Shown here piece by piece: positions 14,780-25,372 of a DNA stretch of 38,922 bases (within the stretch, counting starts at the first letter, position 1; each line of letters starts with the position of its first letter). The DNA is from a virus: IMG/VR virus record IMGVR_UViG_3300023184_004431, positions 1-38,922 of that record; one strand, 5' to 3'. The notes beneath the pieces were generated by a model. That model searched no databases, was not told where the DNA came from, and saw only the letters and a list, made by a program, of their open reading frames with translations. The position numbers and the translations under genes are program-made.

Positions 14780-16588
14780 TTAACTTGCTCCGGCCGTATA
14801 GTTAAGAATTGTTATTGTTCCAACTTTAACATCTAAAGTGTCGGCATATGACCCTGATCCACCACTACAATTACTATTATCACCATACATCAATGTAACT
14901 GAGAATGTTTTTGTTGATGAGGTTACTGTTAATGTTTGCCAACTACCCCCGTTTACACGATATTGAACCGTGTCATTTGGTGTTACAGGATTATTACTTG
15001 AGTCTCTAAATGTTAATTGCATTTCGGTTATTGTAACCTCACTATAAAATTGTCCCGATGGACTTTGACATTCGTTTCCAGTATTTGATGATTGTGTTGA
15101 TGCCGCAACTATATTATCAACATTAATATTTCCACCCCCGTTATCTCCATTACAATCACATCCCGTTGACGCTATCCCAATACCAAGGTCATTAAATGCA
15201 AAAGTTTTAATAGTATCAACTTGTGTTGCTCTCCAACAATATGACGATAAGAATGTGTCATCAACTTGGAAGGTGTTACCCGACACTATTGTTGGTAATG
15301 TTGCTGACCATATTTGAACACTATATTGTGGGTCATCACATCTTTCTCCAGCAATATAATATTTTTTAGGTAACGCATCACAAGCTTCACAACTTGTGTA
15401 TCCTGTAAAGTTTTGACTTGGTACTAAACTTATTGGTCCGGTTACCGCAATGGAATTACCCGGAATAAATTGTGTTGGATCCTCTGGTACATTTTGTTGT
15501 CCCACAAGAGTCGTTATATTAGCACAGAATGGTTCTCCACTAAGAACTCCATTGCCATCATAAGATTGTAATCCATAAATAGCAGGTAATTTGCCACTAA
15601 AACTAAAAATAGAAGTTGCAATAACATTTTCCCCCGTATCACATGTCGTACCACTAAAAACATTAAGTGTAAATCCAGTAAACGGTGGTGAACAGTTGTA
15701 ACATGGATTTGATCCTGTTAATGGTGTATAACCATCTAAATTAATTGTCCAACCTGTAACATATGCCGAATTTACATCAATAACAGACCAACATTTTCCA
15801 CCCACTTGAAATACTGTCCCTTCAGCATAATCTGTTGAACTTTGAGCAATCGCTTGTGGGGTATAACCAGTTCCAAAACCACAAGGGTCATTATAATCTA
15901 TTGATAAAGTTTGTTGAGCCCAATTAGCTGTTTCATACCATAAACCAACTTCTGTTGCATTCATACAAACAGGTATTTGTAATTGTGGTCCAAAACCAAA
16001 AATTGTGGTTTCAATACCTGCATATGCCATATCAGCACAATCACCTAACGCGTAATAATAATAATTTACCGGATCAATAGTTACATTTGGTGTACTAGTT
16101 ACGGTAGGTGTTGGTGATGGTGTAGGAGTTCCTGTCGGTGTGGGAGTTGGTGATGCTGTTGAAGTTGGTGTTACCGTAACCGTTGGTGTTGGGGTTGGTG
16201 TATCGGTAGGTATTGGTGTTGCGGTAGGTGTTGGGGTAACTGTAGGTGTTGGGGTAACTGTAGGTGTTGCCGTAGGTGTTGGGGTTGGAGTTGGTGTATT
16301 TGGTGTGTTTAATCTAATGAAATTAAAATCTGTTCCTAATATACAACCCCCGTCATTTAAATTTGATGGTACTACCTTAATTGTTTTAATCCCATCTGGT
16401 ACTACAACATATCTACCATTCAATTCATTTCTACCAATATTATTATGTCCGGAAATTTGAAAATAATTTGTTAAATCATTTATAGTTCCACCAGTACATG
16501 CTGACGTTGTACCCGTACAACCATATAAATCAACGTTTAATATTGACAAACCTAAAGTAAATCCAGTTAACTGTATTGTAAATGACAT
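14780..16588 (-). CDS. Tail/fibre-type protein with Pro-Thr stalk and Cys-rich repeats
   Basis: A 602-residue protein, probably displayed on the virion. Residues 1-93 form a small N-terminal domain. Residues 96-167 are a Pro-Thr stalk ([12 protein letters not shown] type). Then two diverged copies of a Cys-rich module follow: 176-272 ([11 protein letters not shown] ... [13 protein letters not shown]) and 409-458 ([12 protein letters not shown] ... [18 protein letters not shown]). Both have Tyr-Tyr, a Gly-x-Cys-x-Asp turn, FQV and Cys-Trp. A C-terminal domain (about 500-602) looks immunoglobulin-like or PKD-like in strand pattern ([15 protein letters not shown]). The PT stalk shares blocks with the 1597-residue protein ([20 protein letters not shown]), which points to exchange between the genes. 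Receptor binding is a reasonable but unproven role. A TATTTATA motif sits 4 bases before the ATG. Confidence 0.75.
   Translation of the reverse strand: MSFTIQLTGFTLGLSILNVDLYGCTGTTSACTGGTINDLTNYFQISGHNNIGRNELNGRYVVVPDGIKTIKVVPSNLNDGGCILGTDFNFIRLNTPNTPTPTPTPTATPTVTPTPTVTPTPTATPIPTDTPTPTPTVTVTPTSTASPTPTPTGTPTPSPTPTVTSTPNVTIDPVNYYYYALGDCADMAYAGIETTIFGFGPQLQIPVCMNATEVGLWYETANWAQQTLSIDYNDPCGFGTGYTPQAIAQSSTDYAEGTVFQVGGKCWSVIDVNSAYVTGWTINLDGYTPLTGSNPCYNCSPPFTGFTLNVFSGTTCDTGENVIATSIFSFSGKLPAIYGLQSYDGNGVLSGEPFCANITTLVGQQNVPEDPTQFIPGNSIAVTGPISLVPSQNFTGYTSCEACDALPKKYYIAGERCDDPQYSVQIWSATLPTIVSGNTFQVDDTFLSSYCWRATQVDTIKTFAFNDLGIGIASTGCDCNGDNGGGNINVDNIVAASTQSSNTGNECQSPSGQFYSEVTITEMQLTFRDSSNNPVTPNDTVQYRVNGGSWQTLTVTSSTKTFSVTLMYGDNSNCSGGSGSYADTLDVKVGTITILNYTAGAS
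16087..16300 (-). repeat. Pro-Thr coding repeat in the 602-residue protein
   Basis: Degenerate short tandem repeats (plus strand GGTGTTGGGGTAACTGTAG-like units) encode residues about 96-167, PT/VT/AT alternating with Pro. The units vary at third codon positions, so the protein pattern is kept more strictly than the DNA. Confidence 0.85.
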
Positions 16589-16592
16589 ATTC

Positions 16593-16600
16593 TATAAATA
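16593..16600 (-). promoter_or_regulatory. TATTTATA motif, 4 bases before ATG
   Basis: Coding strand CTATTTATA-GAAT-ATG. The GAAT spacer and the distance are identical to those before the gp25-like gene. Confidence 0.45.
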
Positions 16601-16648
16601 GTATTATATAGAAATTAAACAAAAAACCCCTTATAATAAAGTGTATTA

Positions 16649-17380
16649 TTAAACGTTTGAAGGAATATACCAATAATCAAAATCAACATAATAGGTTGAC
16701 GGGTCATATGTTAATCTCATAGTTCCTTTTATTGAAATATTATAAGGAGCTAATGATGTATTAGAACTACCTGTTAATGTGAACGATTTACCTGATTTTG
16801 TTACTGAAAAACTACTGAATGGCCCGTTAGCATAATCACCATAAACCGTATCTCCTGCCATTGTTTTTCCACTCACGTAAGATAATGTAAATCCAGAAGC
16901 GTCTATATATGATAAAGTATCAACAACACCGACAACGTGATTACCTGTAATAGTTTGTGAACCAGGTGATCCTGTTACTGCAAACGAATCAAAACCATAT
17001 CCTACACCACTTTGAGTAAAAATATTACTCTCATGTGGTGTTGTAGGGTAATCATTATATATTTCTCTGAATGTTCCACTATTTGGTTGGTATACTGATA
17101 ATGCATCAACATAAACTTCAACATCGTCTGATGTTGTACATGTACCTGTACTAGTTGCCACAACTTTATAGTCGTTACCTGTAATACCTGTAACATTATA
17201 TCCAGCACCTGCGTTTGCTAATTGTGTTTTAGTGATTCCTGTTGCGTACGTTCTATCAAAACCGACGGTATCTGTTTCAACATCCCAAGACCATATGTCA
17301 ATATTGAAATTATCAGGAAACGTTGAACTTCCCGCTCCTAATTTTAAATTTATTGTTTTAGATGGTAAAAAAACTGGCAT
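16649..17380 (-). CDS. Putative virion structural protein
   Basis: A 243-residue Thr/Gly/Ser-rich protein that I do not recognise. The N-terminal ~95 residues (INLKLGAGSSTFPDNFNIDI, WSWD, then TGITGNDYKVVATSTGTC) may be a distant relative of the N-terminal domain of the 602-residue protein next to it; this is a weak impression. The C-terminal part is beta-strand-like (FSSFSVTKSGKSFTLTGSSN; TMRLTYDPSTYYVDFDYWYI). No membrane segment or signal peptide is present. It lies between the two PT-repeat proteins, 60 bases before the 602-residue gene and 47 bases after the 1597-residue gene, with a TATTTATA motif in the upstream gap. It is probably a tail-tip or fibre-associated component. Confidence 0.6.
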   Translation of the reverse strand: MPVFLPSKTINLKLGAGSSTFPDNFNIDIWSWDVETDTVGFDRTYATGITKTQLANAGAGYNVTGITGNDYKVVATSTGTCTTSDDVEVYVDALSVYQPNSGTFREIYNDYPTTPHESNIFTQSGVGYGFDSFAVTGSPGSQTITGNHVVGVVDTLSYIDASGFTLSYVSGKTMAGDTVYGDYANGPFSSFSVTKSGKSFTLTGSSNTSLAPYNISIKGTMRLTYDPSTYYVDFDYWYIPSNV

Positions 17381-17396
17381 AATTTTAATTTATATT

Positions 17397-17404
17397 TATA
17401 AATA
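17397..17404 (-). promoter_or_regulatory. TATTTATA motif before 243-residue gene
   Basis: Coding strand TATTTATA, 16 bases before the ATG, in the 47-base gap after the largest structural gene. It overlaps the same octamer on the other strand because the site reads TATTTATAAATATA across the gap. Confidence 0.35.
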
Positions 17405-17427
17405 TCTGTTTATTTTATTTAATTATA

Positions 17428-20400
17428 TTAAGGTTCAAATCCACCTCCACCTCCTTCAGTTGTTGGAGTTGGTGTAGATGTTGGTTCCAATGTTGGAGTT
17501 GGAGTTGGTGTGGTGTATATAATATTCATTACATATGACATGTCCGCACATGGTGATCCACATGGACAGAAGACGGTTGTAGATGCAGAGGTGTCATTTT
17601 CATTAAATGGTATTTGTATGTTTGAATAATCGCTTAAATAAACAACAACATACCCCATTGTATTTCTTGCACTTGTAAAATTAACATAATATGTTATATA
17701 ATACTCATAGTCATTAGGTCCGTAATTGATTCCACATGGTTGTTCTCCACCAACTGTAGATCCAAAACTTGAAACACCGTCCGGTAATGGTGTTGGTGTA
17801 GGTGTATCTGTTGGAGGTATTGGTGTTGCAGTAGGTGTTGGAGTTGGGGTTGCCGCTGGACATCCTTGACATGCTCCTTGTGGATATGCTCTATTTGATG
17901 TGCCAGATCTTACATACTCTCTATATTGTCCCGATCCTTCACTTAACCAGAACGTTCCATTTGGATCAATTTCCGCTTGTATAATAGAAGCTTCAATATA
18001 ATTATTTGCGTCACACATTGTTCCATAAAATCCGTTAAATGTATAAGCGAAATATGGTGTAAAGCTACCTCCATTACAAGCATTATATCCACTATCAAGG
18101 CTGATATATGCCGTAAACGATGTTGGTGGTATTGGTGTTACCGTAGGGGTTGCTGTAGGTGTTGGTGTTAACGTCGGTGTACTAGTCGGTGTTGGTGTAA
18201 CCGTAGGGGTTGCCGTTGGTGTTGGTGTAATAGTAGGTGTACTAGTCGGTGTTGGTGTTATGGTTGGTGTCGGGGTAATAGTTGGTGTACTAGTAGGTGT
18301 AGGAGTTATAGTAGGAGTACTAGTCGGTGTCGGTGTTACTGTTGGTGTTACAGTTGGTGTTCCTGTTGGAGTAACTGTAGGTGTTTCTGTTGGTGGAACA
18401 GGTGTTGTTGTAGGTGTTGGAGTAGGAGTAGGAGTTGGGATTAATACAGTATATTCAATTGTAAAATTACATGGAATTGGTGTTGCGGTAGGTGTTGGGG
18501 TTACAGTAGGGGTTGACGTAACCGTCGGTGTTGGTGTTGGTGTGTGTGTTGGAACCCCTGTTTCCGTTGGTGTTGGTGTAACTGTAACTGTTGGTGTTGG
18601 AGTTGGTGTATCTGTGGGTATTGGAGTTGCGGTTGGTGTAACTGTAACTGTTGGTGTTGGGGTTGGGGTCGGAACTAACACACTATACTCAATCGTAAAA
18701 CTACACGGAATTGGTGTAGGTGTTACTGTTGGAGTTGGAGTTACCGTTGGGGTACTCGTTACCGTAGGCGTTGGGGTTGGAGTTGGGGCTAACACACTAT
18801 ATTCAATAGTAAAGATACACGGAATTGGAGTTGGTGTTACCGTTGGAGTTGGTGTAATAGTAGGTGTTGGGGTCGGTGTTGGAATCAATACACTATACTC
18901 AATTGTAAAGTTACATGGAATTGGTGTTGAAGTTGGTGTAACAGTAGGTGTTGAGGTAACTGTTGGGGTCGGTGTGACAGTTGGTGTTGGGGTTACCGTA
19001 GGAGTTACAGTTGGTGTTGATGTAACCGTTGGAGTTGGGGTTGGAGTGTCCGTTGGTACTAACGTTGCCGTAGGTGTTGGAGTTACCGTTGGGGTACTTG
19101 TAACTGTTGGTGTCGGTGTTACTGTTGGTGTAGGGGTTACCGTAGGGGTTGGAGTTACGGTAGGTGTTGGTGTAGGGGTAGGTGGTATTTCAATATATTT
19201 TGCTTCTCCTCCACTAAATCTACAATCGGTTACATCGTTATTACCAATACCAATAAACATAAAATTAAAACTGTTCTTAACGGTACAATCATTTGGTCCG
19301 TATTTGTACGATGTAAATTTAATCATCTCAATACCCTCATTGTCAGTATATATATTATACGATATTATAGGATTAATTATTGTTGATCCAGTAATTCCAC
19401 TATACCCTATTTGAATACCATAATTGTTATCTTTACCGACTTGATTGTACGTTTTACCTGAAACCTGATTAATGTAATTGATTACATTTGGTATTTTATT
19501 TTTCCATAAATTTTTAATTTCATCATAATCAAGTAAATCATAATTAATTGTATTACCTATACCCGTGTATAATTTTGCACTTACATTATGTATTGAAGTA
19601 TTTCCCGATATTAAAACATAATGGTTCGTATTATTTGTCTCTCCAGAATATACCACTCCATCAATATTAAATGACGGATAAAATTTTATATAACCGTCTT
19701 GTGATGATTCACCGTCTTCGTCTATTTCAACACTAAGACCCAATAATTCGTCATAATATTTAATCTCATCTTTGAATGGTGTATCATATAAATTTAAAAT
19801 ATTATTAACGTTTGTAACATCATCCCCCGACTCAGGATATAAATTATCCACAATTTCAATTGGTTGACATCCATATCTATATTGATACTTTGGTCTACCA
19901 AAAATATTGTTACTAATTAAATTACCACCCGTCCATAATGTTGTTGATGGAATAATTTGATCTATTACACTTGTCCAATAAGGACTCATTTTCTCAATGA
20001 ATATATTAATGTCAGGAAATGTGTAATTGGTGTGTTTTATATAATCTTGATAGATGTCTTCTAATGTAATATAATTCTTTTTATATTTTATTAAATTAGA
20101 ATTTTTAATTTGTTGGTGTAACATTAAATCAACATATTCCGCAAACGTTACTCCTGTTTGTGGTAATAAACTATTTGTTCCAAATGTTAATTCTAAATCT
20201 CTTGATTTACGATATATGTCATAATCTACAACTTGTGCTGAGGATAAATAAACTTCAATATTTTTTCTATTTAAAATTAAATGTGATTCATCACCAACAA
20301 GTTGAGTTTGAGTATTGTCAATTACCGTTTCTAAATCATATCCCGTATCTAAACCTGGTAATGTTCTATATAGGTTAAAATAATCTTCACCATATGTGCG

Positions 20401-22221
20401 TGGACTATCTTTAGTTACAGATGTTTTCGTTCTACCAGTTAAAACAAATTCACCATTTATTGTTGTTCCACTTGATAAATCTTTATCAATTACTAATGGT
20501 GACTTATGACTTGCCGTATTATCATACCAACCCGAACCTTTTTGGAAAAATAAATCTGTTGATCCTGTTACCGATTTTGGTTGTGATGTAATTAAATTAA
20601 CCGGATATCCTTCCATACTTAATGACGTGGAACCTGTTGTTGTTCCGGTGTAATAAGAATATGCAGGATATACTACACCATTTACGGTTCCACCTGTTGG
20701 TAGGAATGTTGCGGTAGTTACTAAATATTTTCCTGTGGTTGCTCTATATATATCTTCTTCTAAATTAAATGACTTTGGATATGATTTAACTTTATAAACA
20801 TACTGATTAATACTAATCATTGGTTCAGGTGCACCTAAAAATCTTAAGAAAAATTCTAATGATTGTCTTGTTCCTTTTGATTTATAGATGTAAGCTAAAT
20901 TCACCAATAATCTTCTATAAAATTCAAATTCGGCATCCAATAAAGATGTACCTGATGTTAAACCTGAATATTGTTGTGATGTTTTAGTGTAAAGTAATTC
21001 ATCTAAACCCTTTTCGTCAATTAAGTTAACCGTATCTAAACCTAACGTATTTGCTAAGTTCTTTAATAATATGTCCGGTACATTATTAATTCCATCATAA
21101 CTTACATTTCTCATGTAAGCAATGTTATCAATATATTTTTTTACTTTATCAAATGATTGACCGTATAATTGAAATACGGACTCCGCCTTTTTATCAGGTG
21201 AGTCAAATTCAAATAATTGTGGTGACGTTAGAAATCTAACAAATAAATTGGATTTATAATCATCAATCTCATCAGATATATCACTTAATTTTCTTAAATA
21301 ATCTTCATATTCTAATCCTGCAATTTTGATGTTCCAATTATCTTTTTCCGATACCGGCCATGTATAATTTACAGATATTAATTCTGTTTTTGTCTGATCA
21401 AAACTATCTCTTGGTACTTTGAAACTTGCAGTATAAATTGGTGAACTATCTCTATTTAAAAGACTTTCTTCCAAATCATCTAAACCTTTAAAAAACTCTT
21501 CAACTATACCGTCGTTTGGTCTAATTAAAATATCCAAAGAATATGTTGAAGTTGTAAATGGTTTTCCTTTTACTTTTAATTTAATTACGTTTTTACTATT
21601 TGGTTCCGTGTATGAAGTTACATTATAAGTTTTACCACTAACGGTAATAATATATTTTTTAAATGAATTATAAAAATCTCTAATCAGGTTATATGAAGAT
21701 GTATTATCCTTACTTTTTGGTGTTATTGTTATAACTGAAAATGGATTATACAACATACTATACTCAACATCAAATTGAGTGGTGTCGTTTTGTGTATCGT
21801 AAGTTATATTAGTTGCAGTAAACCCACTAGTACTAATTAAACTTGTTGAGTCAATTAGAATTCCCGCTGGAAAGTTAATAACAATATTTTGTGTTGAAAC
21901 TCCTAATCTACTTTTTAAAGATCCAAATAAAGATTTACCCGCATCACTTTTAGAACCTTTAAATTTAATTTCCTTTTTTCTTTTAGCAATCTCATCTGTA
22001 GATAAAGTATCTGTTTCAATTTTTAGATCATCTAAAGTTAAAAAGTTTGAAAATGGATTTGTTTTAAAATTCTTTGTGTCTCTTTGTATTACCTCACTAT
22101 CTAATGCAAAGTTCGTATTAGTCAATTGACCTGTACCTGTGGTAATCTGATTACCTACTAGATTGTCGCTGAATGTATCAGCACCACTTGCAGCTTGACT
22201 TGGAACTTTATATTTTGCCAT
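17428..22221 (-). CDS. Giant baseplate/tail protein with gpI-like region and Pro-Thr repeat stalk
   Basis: A 1597-residue protein, the largest in the window. Residues about 330-480 resemble phage tail protein I/baseplate wedge families: [20 protein letters not shown], then [19 protein letters not shown], then the characteristic [20 protein letters not shown] (about 440-460). Residues about 1012-1367 are a very long Pro-Thr stalk ([10 protein letters not shown] units) interrupted four times by a CxFTIEYxVL module. Two Cys-containing beta-rich domains follow (about 1369-1457 and 1480-1570), with shorter PT linkers, and the protein ends [13 protein letters not shown]. The N-terminal part should sit in the baseplate and the stalk should project the C-terminal domains outward, as in an adsorption spike. 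The fusion of a baseplate-type head to a fibre-type tail is unusual. It overlaps the upstream gene by TAATG. Confidence 0.75.
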   Translation of the reverse strand: MAKYKVPSQAASGADTFSDNLVGNQITTGTGQLTNTNFALDSEVIQRDTKNFKTNPFSNFLTLDDLKIETDTLSTDEIAKRKKEIKFKGSKSDAGKSLFGSLKSRLGVSTQNIVINFPAGILIDSTSLISTSGFTATNITYDTQNDTTQFDVEYSMLYNPFSVITITPKSKDNTSSYNLIRDFYNSFKKYIITVSGKTYNVTSYTEPNSKNVIKLKVKGKPFTTSTYSLDILIRPNDGIVEEFFKGLDDLEESLLNRDSSPIYTASFKVPRDSFDQTKTELISVNYTWPVSEKDNWNIKIAGLEYEDYLRKLSDISDEIDDYKSNLFVRFLTSPQLFEFDSPDKKAESVFQLYGQSFDKVKKYIDNIAYMRNVSYDGINNVPDILLKNLANTLGLDTVNLIDEKGLDELLYTKTSQQYSGLTSGTSLLDAEFEFYRRLLVNLAYIYKSKGTRQSLEFFLRFLGAPEPMISINQYVYKVKSYPKSFNLEEDIYRATTGKYLVTTATFLPTGGTVNGVVYPAYSYYTGTTTGSTSLSMEGYPVNLITSQPKSVTGSTDLFFQKGSGWYDNTASHKSPLVIDKDLSSGTTINGEFVLTGRTKTSVTKDSPRTYGEDYFNLYRTLPGLDTGYDLETVIDNTQTQLVGDESHLILNRKNIEVYLSSAQVVDYDIYRKSRDLELTFGTNSLLPQTGVTFAEYVDLMLHQQIKNSNLIKYKKNYITLEDIYQDYIKHTNYTFPDINIFIEKMSPYWTSVIDQIIPSTTLWTGGNLISNNIFGRPKYQYRYGCQPIEIVDNLYPESGDDVTNVNNILNLYDTPFKDEIKYYDELLGLSVEIDEDGESSQDGYIKFYPSFNIDGVVYSGETNNTNHYVLISGNTSIHNVSAKLYTGIGNTINYDLLDYDEIKNLWKNKIPNVINYINQVSGKTYNQVGKDNNYGIQIGYSGITGSTIINPIISYNIYTDNEGIEMIKFTSYKYGPNDCTVKNSFNFMFIGIGNNDVTDCRFSGGEAKYIEIPPTPTPTPTVTPTPTVTPTPTVTPTPTVTSTPTVTPTPTATLVPTDTPTPTPTVTSTPTVTPTVTPTPTVTPTPTVTSTPTVTPTSTPIPCNFTIEYSVLIPTPTPTPTITPTPTVTPTPIPCIFTIEYSVLAPTPTPTPTVTSTPTVTPTPTVTPTPIPCSFTIEYSVLVPTPTPTPTVTVTPTATPIPTDTPTPTPTVTVTPTPTETGVPTHTPTPTPTVTSTPTVTPTPTATPIPCNFTIEYTVLIPTPTPTPTPTTTPVPPTETPTVTPTGTPTVTPTVTPTPTSTPTITPTPTSTPTITPTPTITPTPTSTPTITPTPTATPTVTPTPTSTPTLTPTPTATPTVTPIPPTSFTAYISLDSGYNACNGGSFTPYFAYTFNGFYGTMCDANNYIEASIIQAEIDPNGTFWLSEGSGQYREYVRSGTSNRAYPQGACQGCPAATPTPTPTATPIPPTDTPTPTPLPDGVSSFGSTVGGEQPCGINYGPNDYEYYITYYVNFTSARNTMGYVVVYLSDYSNIQIPFNENDTSASTTVFCPCGSPCADMSYVMNIIYTTPTPTPTLEPTSTPTPTTEGGGGGFEP
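18121..19185 (-). repeat. Long Pro-Thr coding repeat array in the 1597-residue protein
   Basis: About one kilobase of degenerate short repeats (plus-strand GGTGTTGGTGTAACTGTAG-like) encoding residues about 1012-1367. Such arrays are prone to length change by slippage or recombination. Smaller islands of the same repeat lie at about 17782-17850 and 17457-17516. Confidence 0.88.
18438..18923 (-). repeat. Four copies of a CxFTIEYxVL module within the PT array
   Basis: Near-identical segments of about 43 bases at 18438-18480, 18671-18714, 18786-18828 and 18881-18923 encode PC(N/I/S)FTIEY(S/T)VL(I/A/V)P. The copies are separated by PT stretches of different lengths, indicating duplication of module plus stalk as a unit. 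Confidence 0.85.
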
Positions 22222-23141
22222 TAGATATTAGTAATTGTATCAAAGTTTAAAGTTTCATCAATATCAGTACGGTTTTCTCTAACCTCGTAAAGAGTTTCGT
22301 TGAAGTCGTCTTTGATTTCAAATAAGTTATATTGTCTGTATATGTTATTATCTTTATCGTAAATTGTGTAAATACCCGGAGTAACCGCCTTAGTTTGATT
22401 ACCGTAAAGAGCATTTGCAAGTGTTGAAGCGTCATGTTCAACCATATCAATTTGAATTGTTGTTGGATTAAAAAAAGTATTTGATAATATGATTTTTTGA
22501 CCCGGACTACCAATAAAAGGAACCGTATTTGGTTTATTTGATGGAGCCGATGATGGTGTAACTGTTAAAAACATAAAGTTTGTTGCACCTTCACTATATT
22601 GATATCTTACTGATTTTTGTGTTGTTGTGTTTAAGTTTGCGGTTACGGGTGTACAATAGAAAGAAGACGTTACTATCTTGTAAAAGTTAGGTAATTTCTT
22701 ATTATCGTTTGGATTAATATATTCAATTCTATAACCAACTAAACCTTGTGGGGTAAACTTGTTTCTATCAGCCGATGGAACATTTGATAAATCTACAACA
22801 ACTCCTCTAACTGAAGGTAATGAAGCTAAGATCCCACAATCCATAACGGTTGATCTAATTTGTTTTGGTCTGATATAAAGTGTATATATTCCCAATTCTG
22901 TAAAATCTGAGGCATTTATTTTTAAATTATAAAGTCCTCCTAATATTTCAGTACCAACGGCCGCCGTATCGCTGGTTGTTGTTCCTGTATGAAAAATAGG
23001 TGTTAAAACCTGATTTGCTGTTAATTTTTTTAACGTAACCGCTGTCGTAGCCACTCTATCCGCCATATAATGATATAGAATTTCTACATCATCTGGTGAT
23101 ACATCTGCTGGTCTAACTATTCCGTATGATCCTACTGCCAT
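22221..23141 (-). CDS. Putative tail/baseplate structural protein
   Basis: A 306-residue protein of unknown family. It starts [20 protein letters not shown] and has a beta-rich middle with a regular strand ([20 protein letters not shown]). No membrane segments, signal peptide or enzyme motifs are seen. Length, composition and position between known baseplate genes and the giant fibre-like protein suggest a virion component. Its stop codon overlaps the ATG of the 1597-residue protein (TAATG), so the two are translationally coupled and may interact. A TATTTATA motif lies 10 bases before its ATG in the 24-base upstream gap. Confidence 0.65.
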   Translation of the reverse strand: MAVGSYGIVRPADVSPDDVEILYHYMADRVATTAVTLKKLTANQVLTPIFHTGTTTSDTAAVGTEILGGLYNLKINASDFTELGIYTLYIRPKQIRSTVMDCGILASLPSVRGVVVDLSNVPSADRNKFTPQGLVGYRIEYINPNDNKKLPNFYKIVTSSFYCTPVTANLNTTTQKSVRYQYSEGATNFMFLTVTPSSAPSNKPNTVPFIGSPGQKIILSNTFFNPTTIQIDMVEHDASTLANALYGNQTKAVTPGIYTIYDKDNNIYRQYNLFEIKDDFNETLYEVRENRTDIDETLNFDTITNI

Positions 23142-23151
23142 AAACTTTTAT

Positions 23152-23159
23152 TATAAATA
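23152..23159 (-). promoter_or_regulatory. TATTTATA motif before 306-residue gene
   Basis: Coding strand TATTTATA, 10 bases before the ATG, filling most of a 24-base intergenic gap. Confidence 0.4.
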
Positions 23160-23165
23160 TAATTT

Positions 23166-24497
23166 TTATTTTTTTCTCACCTTAAAATATCCATTTCCAT
23201 AAACTTCTAACTCACTCATATTATCAATCTCCCCCAATCTTAGGTTTGGTTCCATTACCCCTTGTCGTCCTCTTTCAACAAAAATGTCAGAATAAACGGT
23301 TGGGTCATCAATAAATCCGATGAAATGTTCGTTTCTTGTTATTACGTTATTAATAACCTCTTCTTTTGTAAAATTGGAGGTTTTACCTGTTATCATAGTA
23401 TAACCATCTGCAAAGTCCATGTACCATAAACTACCACTAGGAACACTACCACTAACTAAACTATTACTAACTATTAATGCTCCTGTTTCCAATGTATATC
23501 CTGTATATAAAGAACCACTAAAAGTTCCTGTTACATATGATGATGTACTTAATGTTGTTTGACCATATTTTCTTAATTCACCAATTTTACTACCCCCTAT
23601 AGCCATATATTTTAAAATGGCTGAACCTGTAAAACTTGAAAATTTAGATTCATTTATATAATCTAAAGAACCTGTTATTTGGGTATATGGTATTTTGAAT
23701 CCACTAAATGTACCTAAAGGGTTTGATACCGTAATATCTTGTGGTATGGTAACTATTTTTTGTGTTTTTTGTTTTGACCACGGCGAATCCAAAGAAATTG
23801 TTATTAGATGTTGTCCATTTGTGCTATATGTGTGTGATGTTGTCGGTAAATTACTATATAAAACTCCCTTATTAACATCTAACATTCCTGTTGTCCCATC
23901 TCCCCAGTTTATTGTAAAACTCTGATCAACTATTTTTCTTAATTTATCGGGGTTCATTGTTCCATATACAGTAATTGTTGAACCACTTTGTTTATATGAA
24001 AAATTGACAATTTGATCTACTTGTTCTATATTACCATCAAAAGACGACATAACACCCATTTCATCGGCGTCCGCTTCTAATACTATTGGTAAATTATAAC
24101 TTTGATTTAAACTTCCTGTTAAACCGCTCCAAGATGATCCATTCCAAATGTATGAACCTGTAGGCAAACTTCCTGTTACATTATTAACAACATATCCCAC
24201 ATATGGTGTATATCCAGTTGGTAAAAATCCTCTTTTGTTTGTTGGTGTTGTGTCTATATTTATTGGGATCCAATAATCTTTTTCACTTACTTTTTTACCT
24301 TTATTTCTATTGGTTAATGATTTGTATTTAATTTGGTTTTTTACAACAACATCATTTATATTATATGTTACAAATTCTTCCCACTCACACCAAGAAAATG
24401 GAATTTCTTGATAATCAAACCAATATGATCCCGTTTCAGAATGTAAATGAACATCAGGTATCTGTCTTTTTAATATGGTATATTCGTTTCTTTTCAT
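23166..24497 (-). CDS. Structural protein with carbohydrate-binding-like and PKD-like domains
   Basis: A 443-residue protein with two recognisable modules. Residues about 36-78 (WCEWEEFVTYNINDVVVKNQ, IKYKSL, then KDYWIPI) have the pattern of small CBM5/12-like carbohydrate-binding modules: aromatic, Tyr-Asn-x-x-Asp-Val-Val, Tyr-Lys-Ser, and Trp near the end. Residues about 192-253 are PKD-like: FTINWGDGTTG with the WGDG turn, then SHTYSTNGQHLITISLDSP. Such domains are common on surface-exposed tail and fibre proteins and are used for glycan contact or spacing. It starts 2 bases after the 290-residue gene stop and is followed by the 306-residue gene. A role in host surface recognition is inferred. 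The PKD match is good; the carbohydrate-binding match is moderate. Confidence 0.7.
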   Translation of the reverse strand: MKRNEYTILKRQIPDVHLHSETGSYWFDYQEIPFSWCEWEEFVTYNINDVVVKNQIKYKSLTNRNKGKKVSEKDYWIPINIDTTPTNKRGFLPTGYTPYVGYVVNNVTGSLPTGSYIWNGSSWSGLTGSLNQSYNLPIVLEADADEMGVMSSFDGNIEQVDQIVNFSYKQSGSTITVYGTMNPDKLRKIVDQSFTINWGDGTTGMLDVNKGVLYSNLPTTSHTYSTNGQHLITISLDSPWSKQKTQKIVTIPQDITVSNPLGTFSGFKIPYTQITGSLDYINESKFSSFTGSAILKYMAIGGSKIGELRKYGQTTLSTSSYVTGTFSGSLYTGYTLETGALIVSNSLVSGSVPSGSLWYMDFADGYTMITGKTSNFTKEEVINNVITRNEHFIGFIDDPTVYSDIFVERGRQGVMEPNLRLGEIDNMSELEVYGNGYFKVRKK

Positions 24498-24499
24498 TT

Positions 24500-25372
24500 T
24501 TAAATTATTGTTCCCCCTCCTTTTTCAAAAAATTCAATATCTGTAGTATGTCCTGTGGTACTTTTTCCAACTATATTGCCTTTAGTTCCTCCACTATATT
24601 TATACACTTGATACGTTCTTTCATAATTATCAAAATCCACTTGATAGTACATATCGTTTTCTTCTGTAATAACATGTGATGTACTAAAAGCCTGATTTGT
24701 AAAATCTATAATGTCCCCGTCTTTACCATTAAAGAATTTAGCCGTCATAAAGAATGTGTTTCCAGTTGTGGACCCACTCAAATTTGTGTCAGTTAAAACA
24801 CTCTCATCGTCAAACCAAAACAAATACATATTTTCTTTATTTCTATAATTTGATCCTGTGAAAATAGGTACATGAATATAAAAATTTGAATTTGTTGCAC
24901 CAGTATAAAAATATTTTTCTCCTAATGGTAAAGAAAGATTTCTACTATTAACAAGTCTTCTATTTTGTCTGGTTGGTGGTTCACACGTTAATGTGGTTCC
25001 ACTATTTGATAATACTCCGGGTGTTTTATAAAACTCCAATCTGAAAAAACTTTCCGTAGATTGTTTTAACATTAACTCATTTTCTTTTGTTGTAATACCT
25101 ACCGGATTATAATCTAAAACATAATTTGGTGTATTTCCACTTGTTCTAAAATAAAATTTAAACCATATGTCAGATTGTAATAAACCTAAACTACTAGTAT
25201 ATGGTTTATGAATATATCTAACCGTTTCGTAATTTTTTGCTGGATTAATAATGTCTTCCAAAACTTCTTTTTCAAACTCAACTAAATTTTCTTGCCAACC
25301 TAAGTCAGTTCTAAAATTTTGTTCTGTGTTAATAACAATATTTAAATTGGTATTGTTTTTTAATATTTCCAT
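24500..25372 (-). CDS. Putative virion structural protein
   Basis: A 290-residue protein that I do not recognise. It starts MEILKNNTNLNIVINTEQNF and is rich in Thr, Asn, Ser and aromatic residues, with beta-strand-like segments (YFYTGATNSNFYIHVPIFTG; NMYLFWFDDESV). There is a Gly-rich end (KGGGTII). No membrane, signal or catalytic motif is seen. It is coupled by a TAATG overlap to the 604-residue gene upstream and lies 2 bases before the PKD-containing gene, so these three proteins are probably made together and may assemble with one another in the baseplate or tail. Confidence 0.62.
   Translation of the reverse strand: MEILKNNTNLNIVINTEQNFRTDLGWQENLVEFEKEVLEDIINPAKNYETVRYIHKPYTSSLGLLQSDIWFKFYFRTSGNTPNYVLDYNPVGITTKENELMLKQSTESFFRLEFYKTPGVLSNSGTTLTCEPPTRQNRRLVNSRNLSLPLGEKYFYTGATNSNFYIHVPIFTGSNYRNKENMYLFWFDDESVLTDTNLSGSTTGNTFFMTAKFFNGKDGDIIDFTNQAFSTSHVITEENDMYYQVDFDNYERTYQVYKYSGGTKGNIVGKSTTGHTTDIEFFEKGGGTII

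Noticed and set aside
16605-16648. Weak hairpin followed by six T after the 243-residue gene (AAGGGGTTTTTTG)
   Set aside because: The stem has a mismatch and mostly A-U/G-U pairs, and it lies within the structural gene block where read-through is expected.
16087-19185. CRISPR-like appearance of short tandem repeats
   Set aside because: The repeats are degenerate, in frame, and encode Pro-Thr units; there are no unique spacers of constant length.
18260-19414. A 384-residue plus-strand reading frame rich in VGVGVTVGV
   Set aside because: It is the complement of the Pro-Thr repeat array of the 1597-residue protein; the low-complexity Gly/Val product is a by-product of the repeat, with no start context or neighbours on that strand. 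The same holds for the plus-strand frame at 16140-16460.
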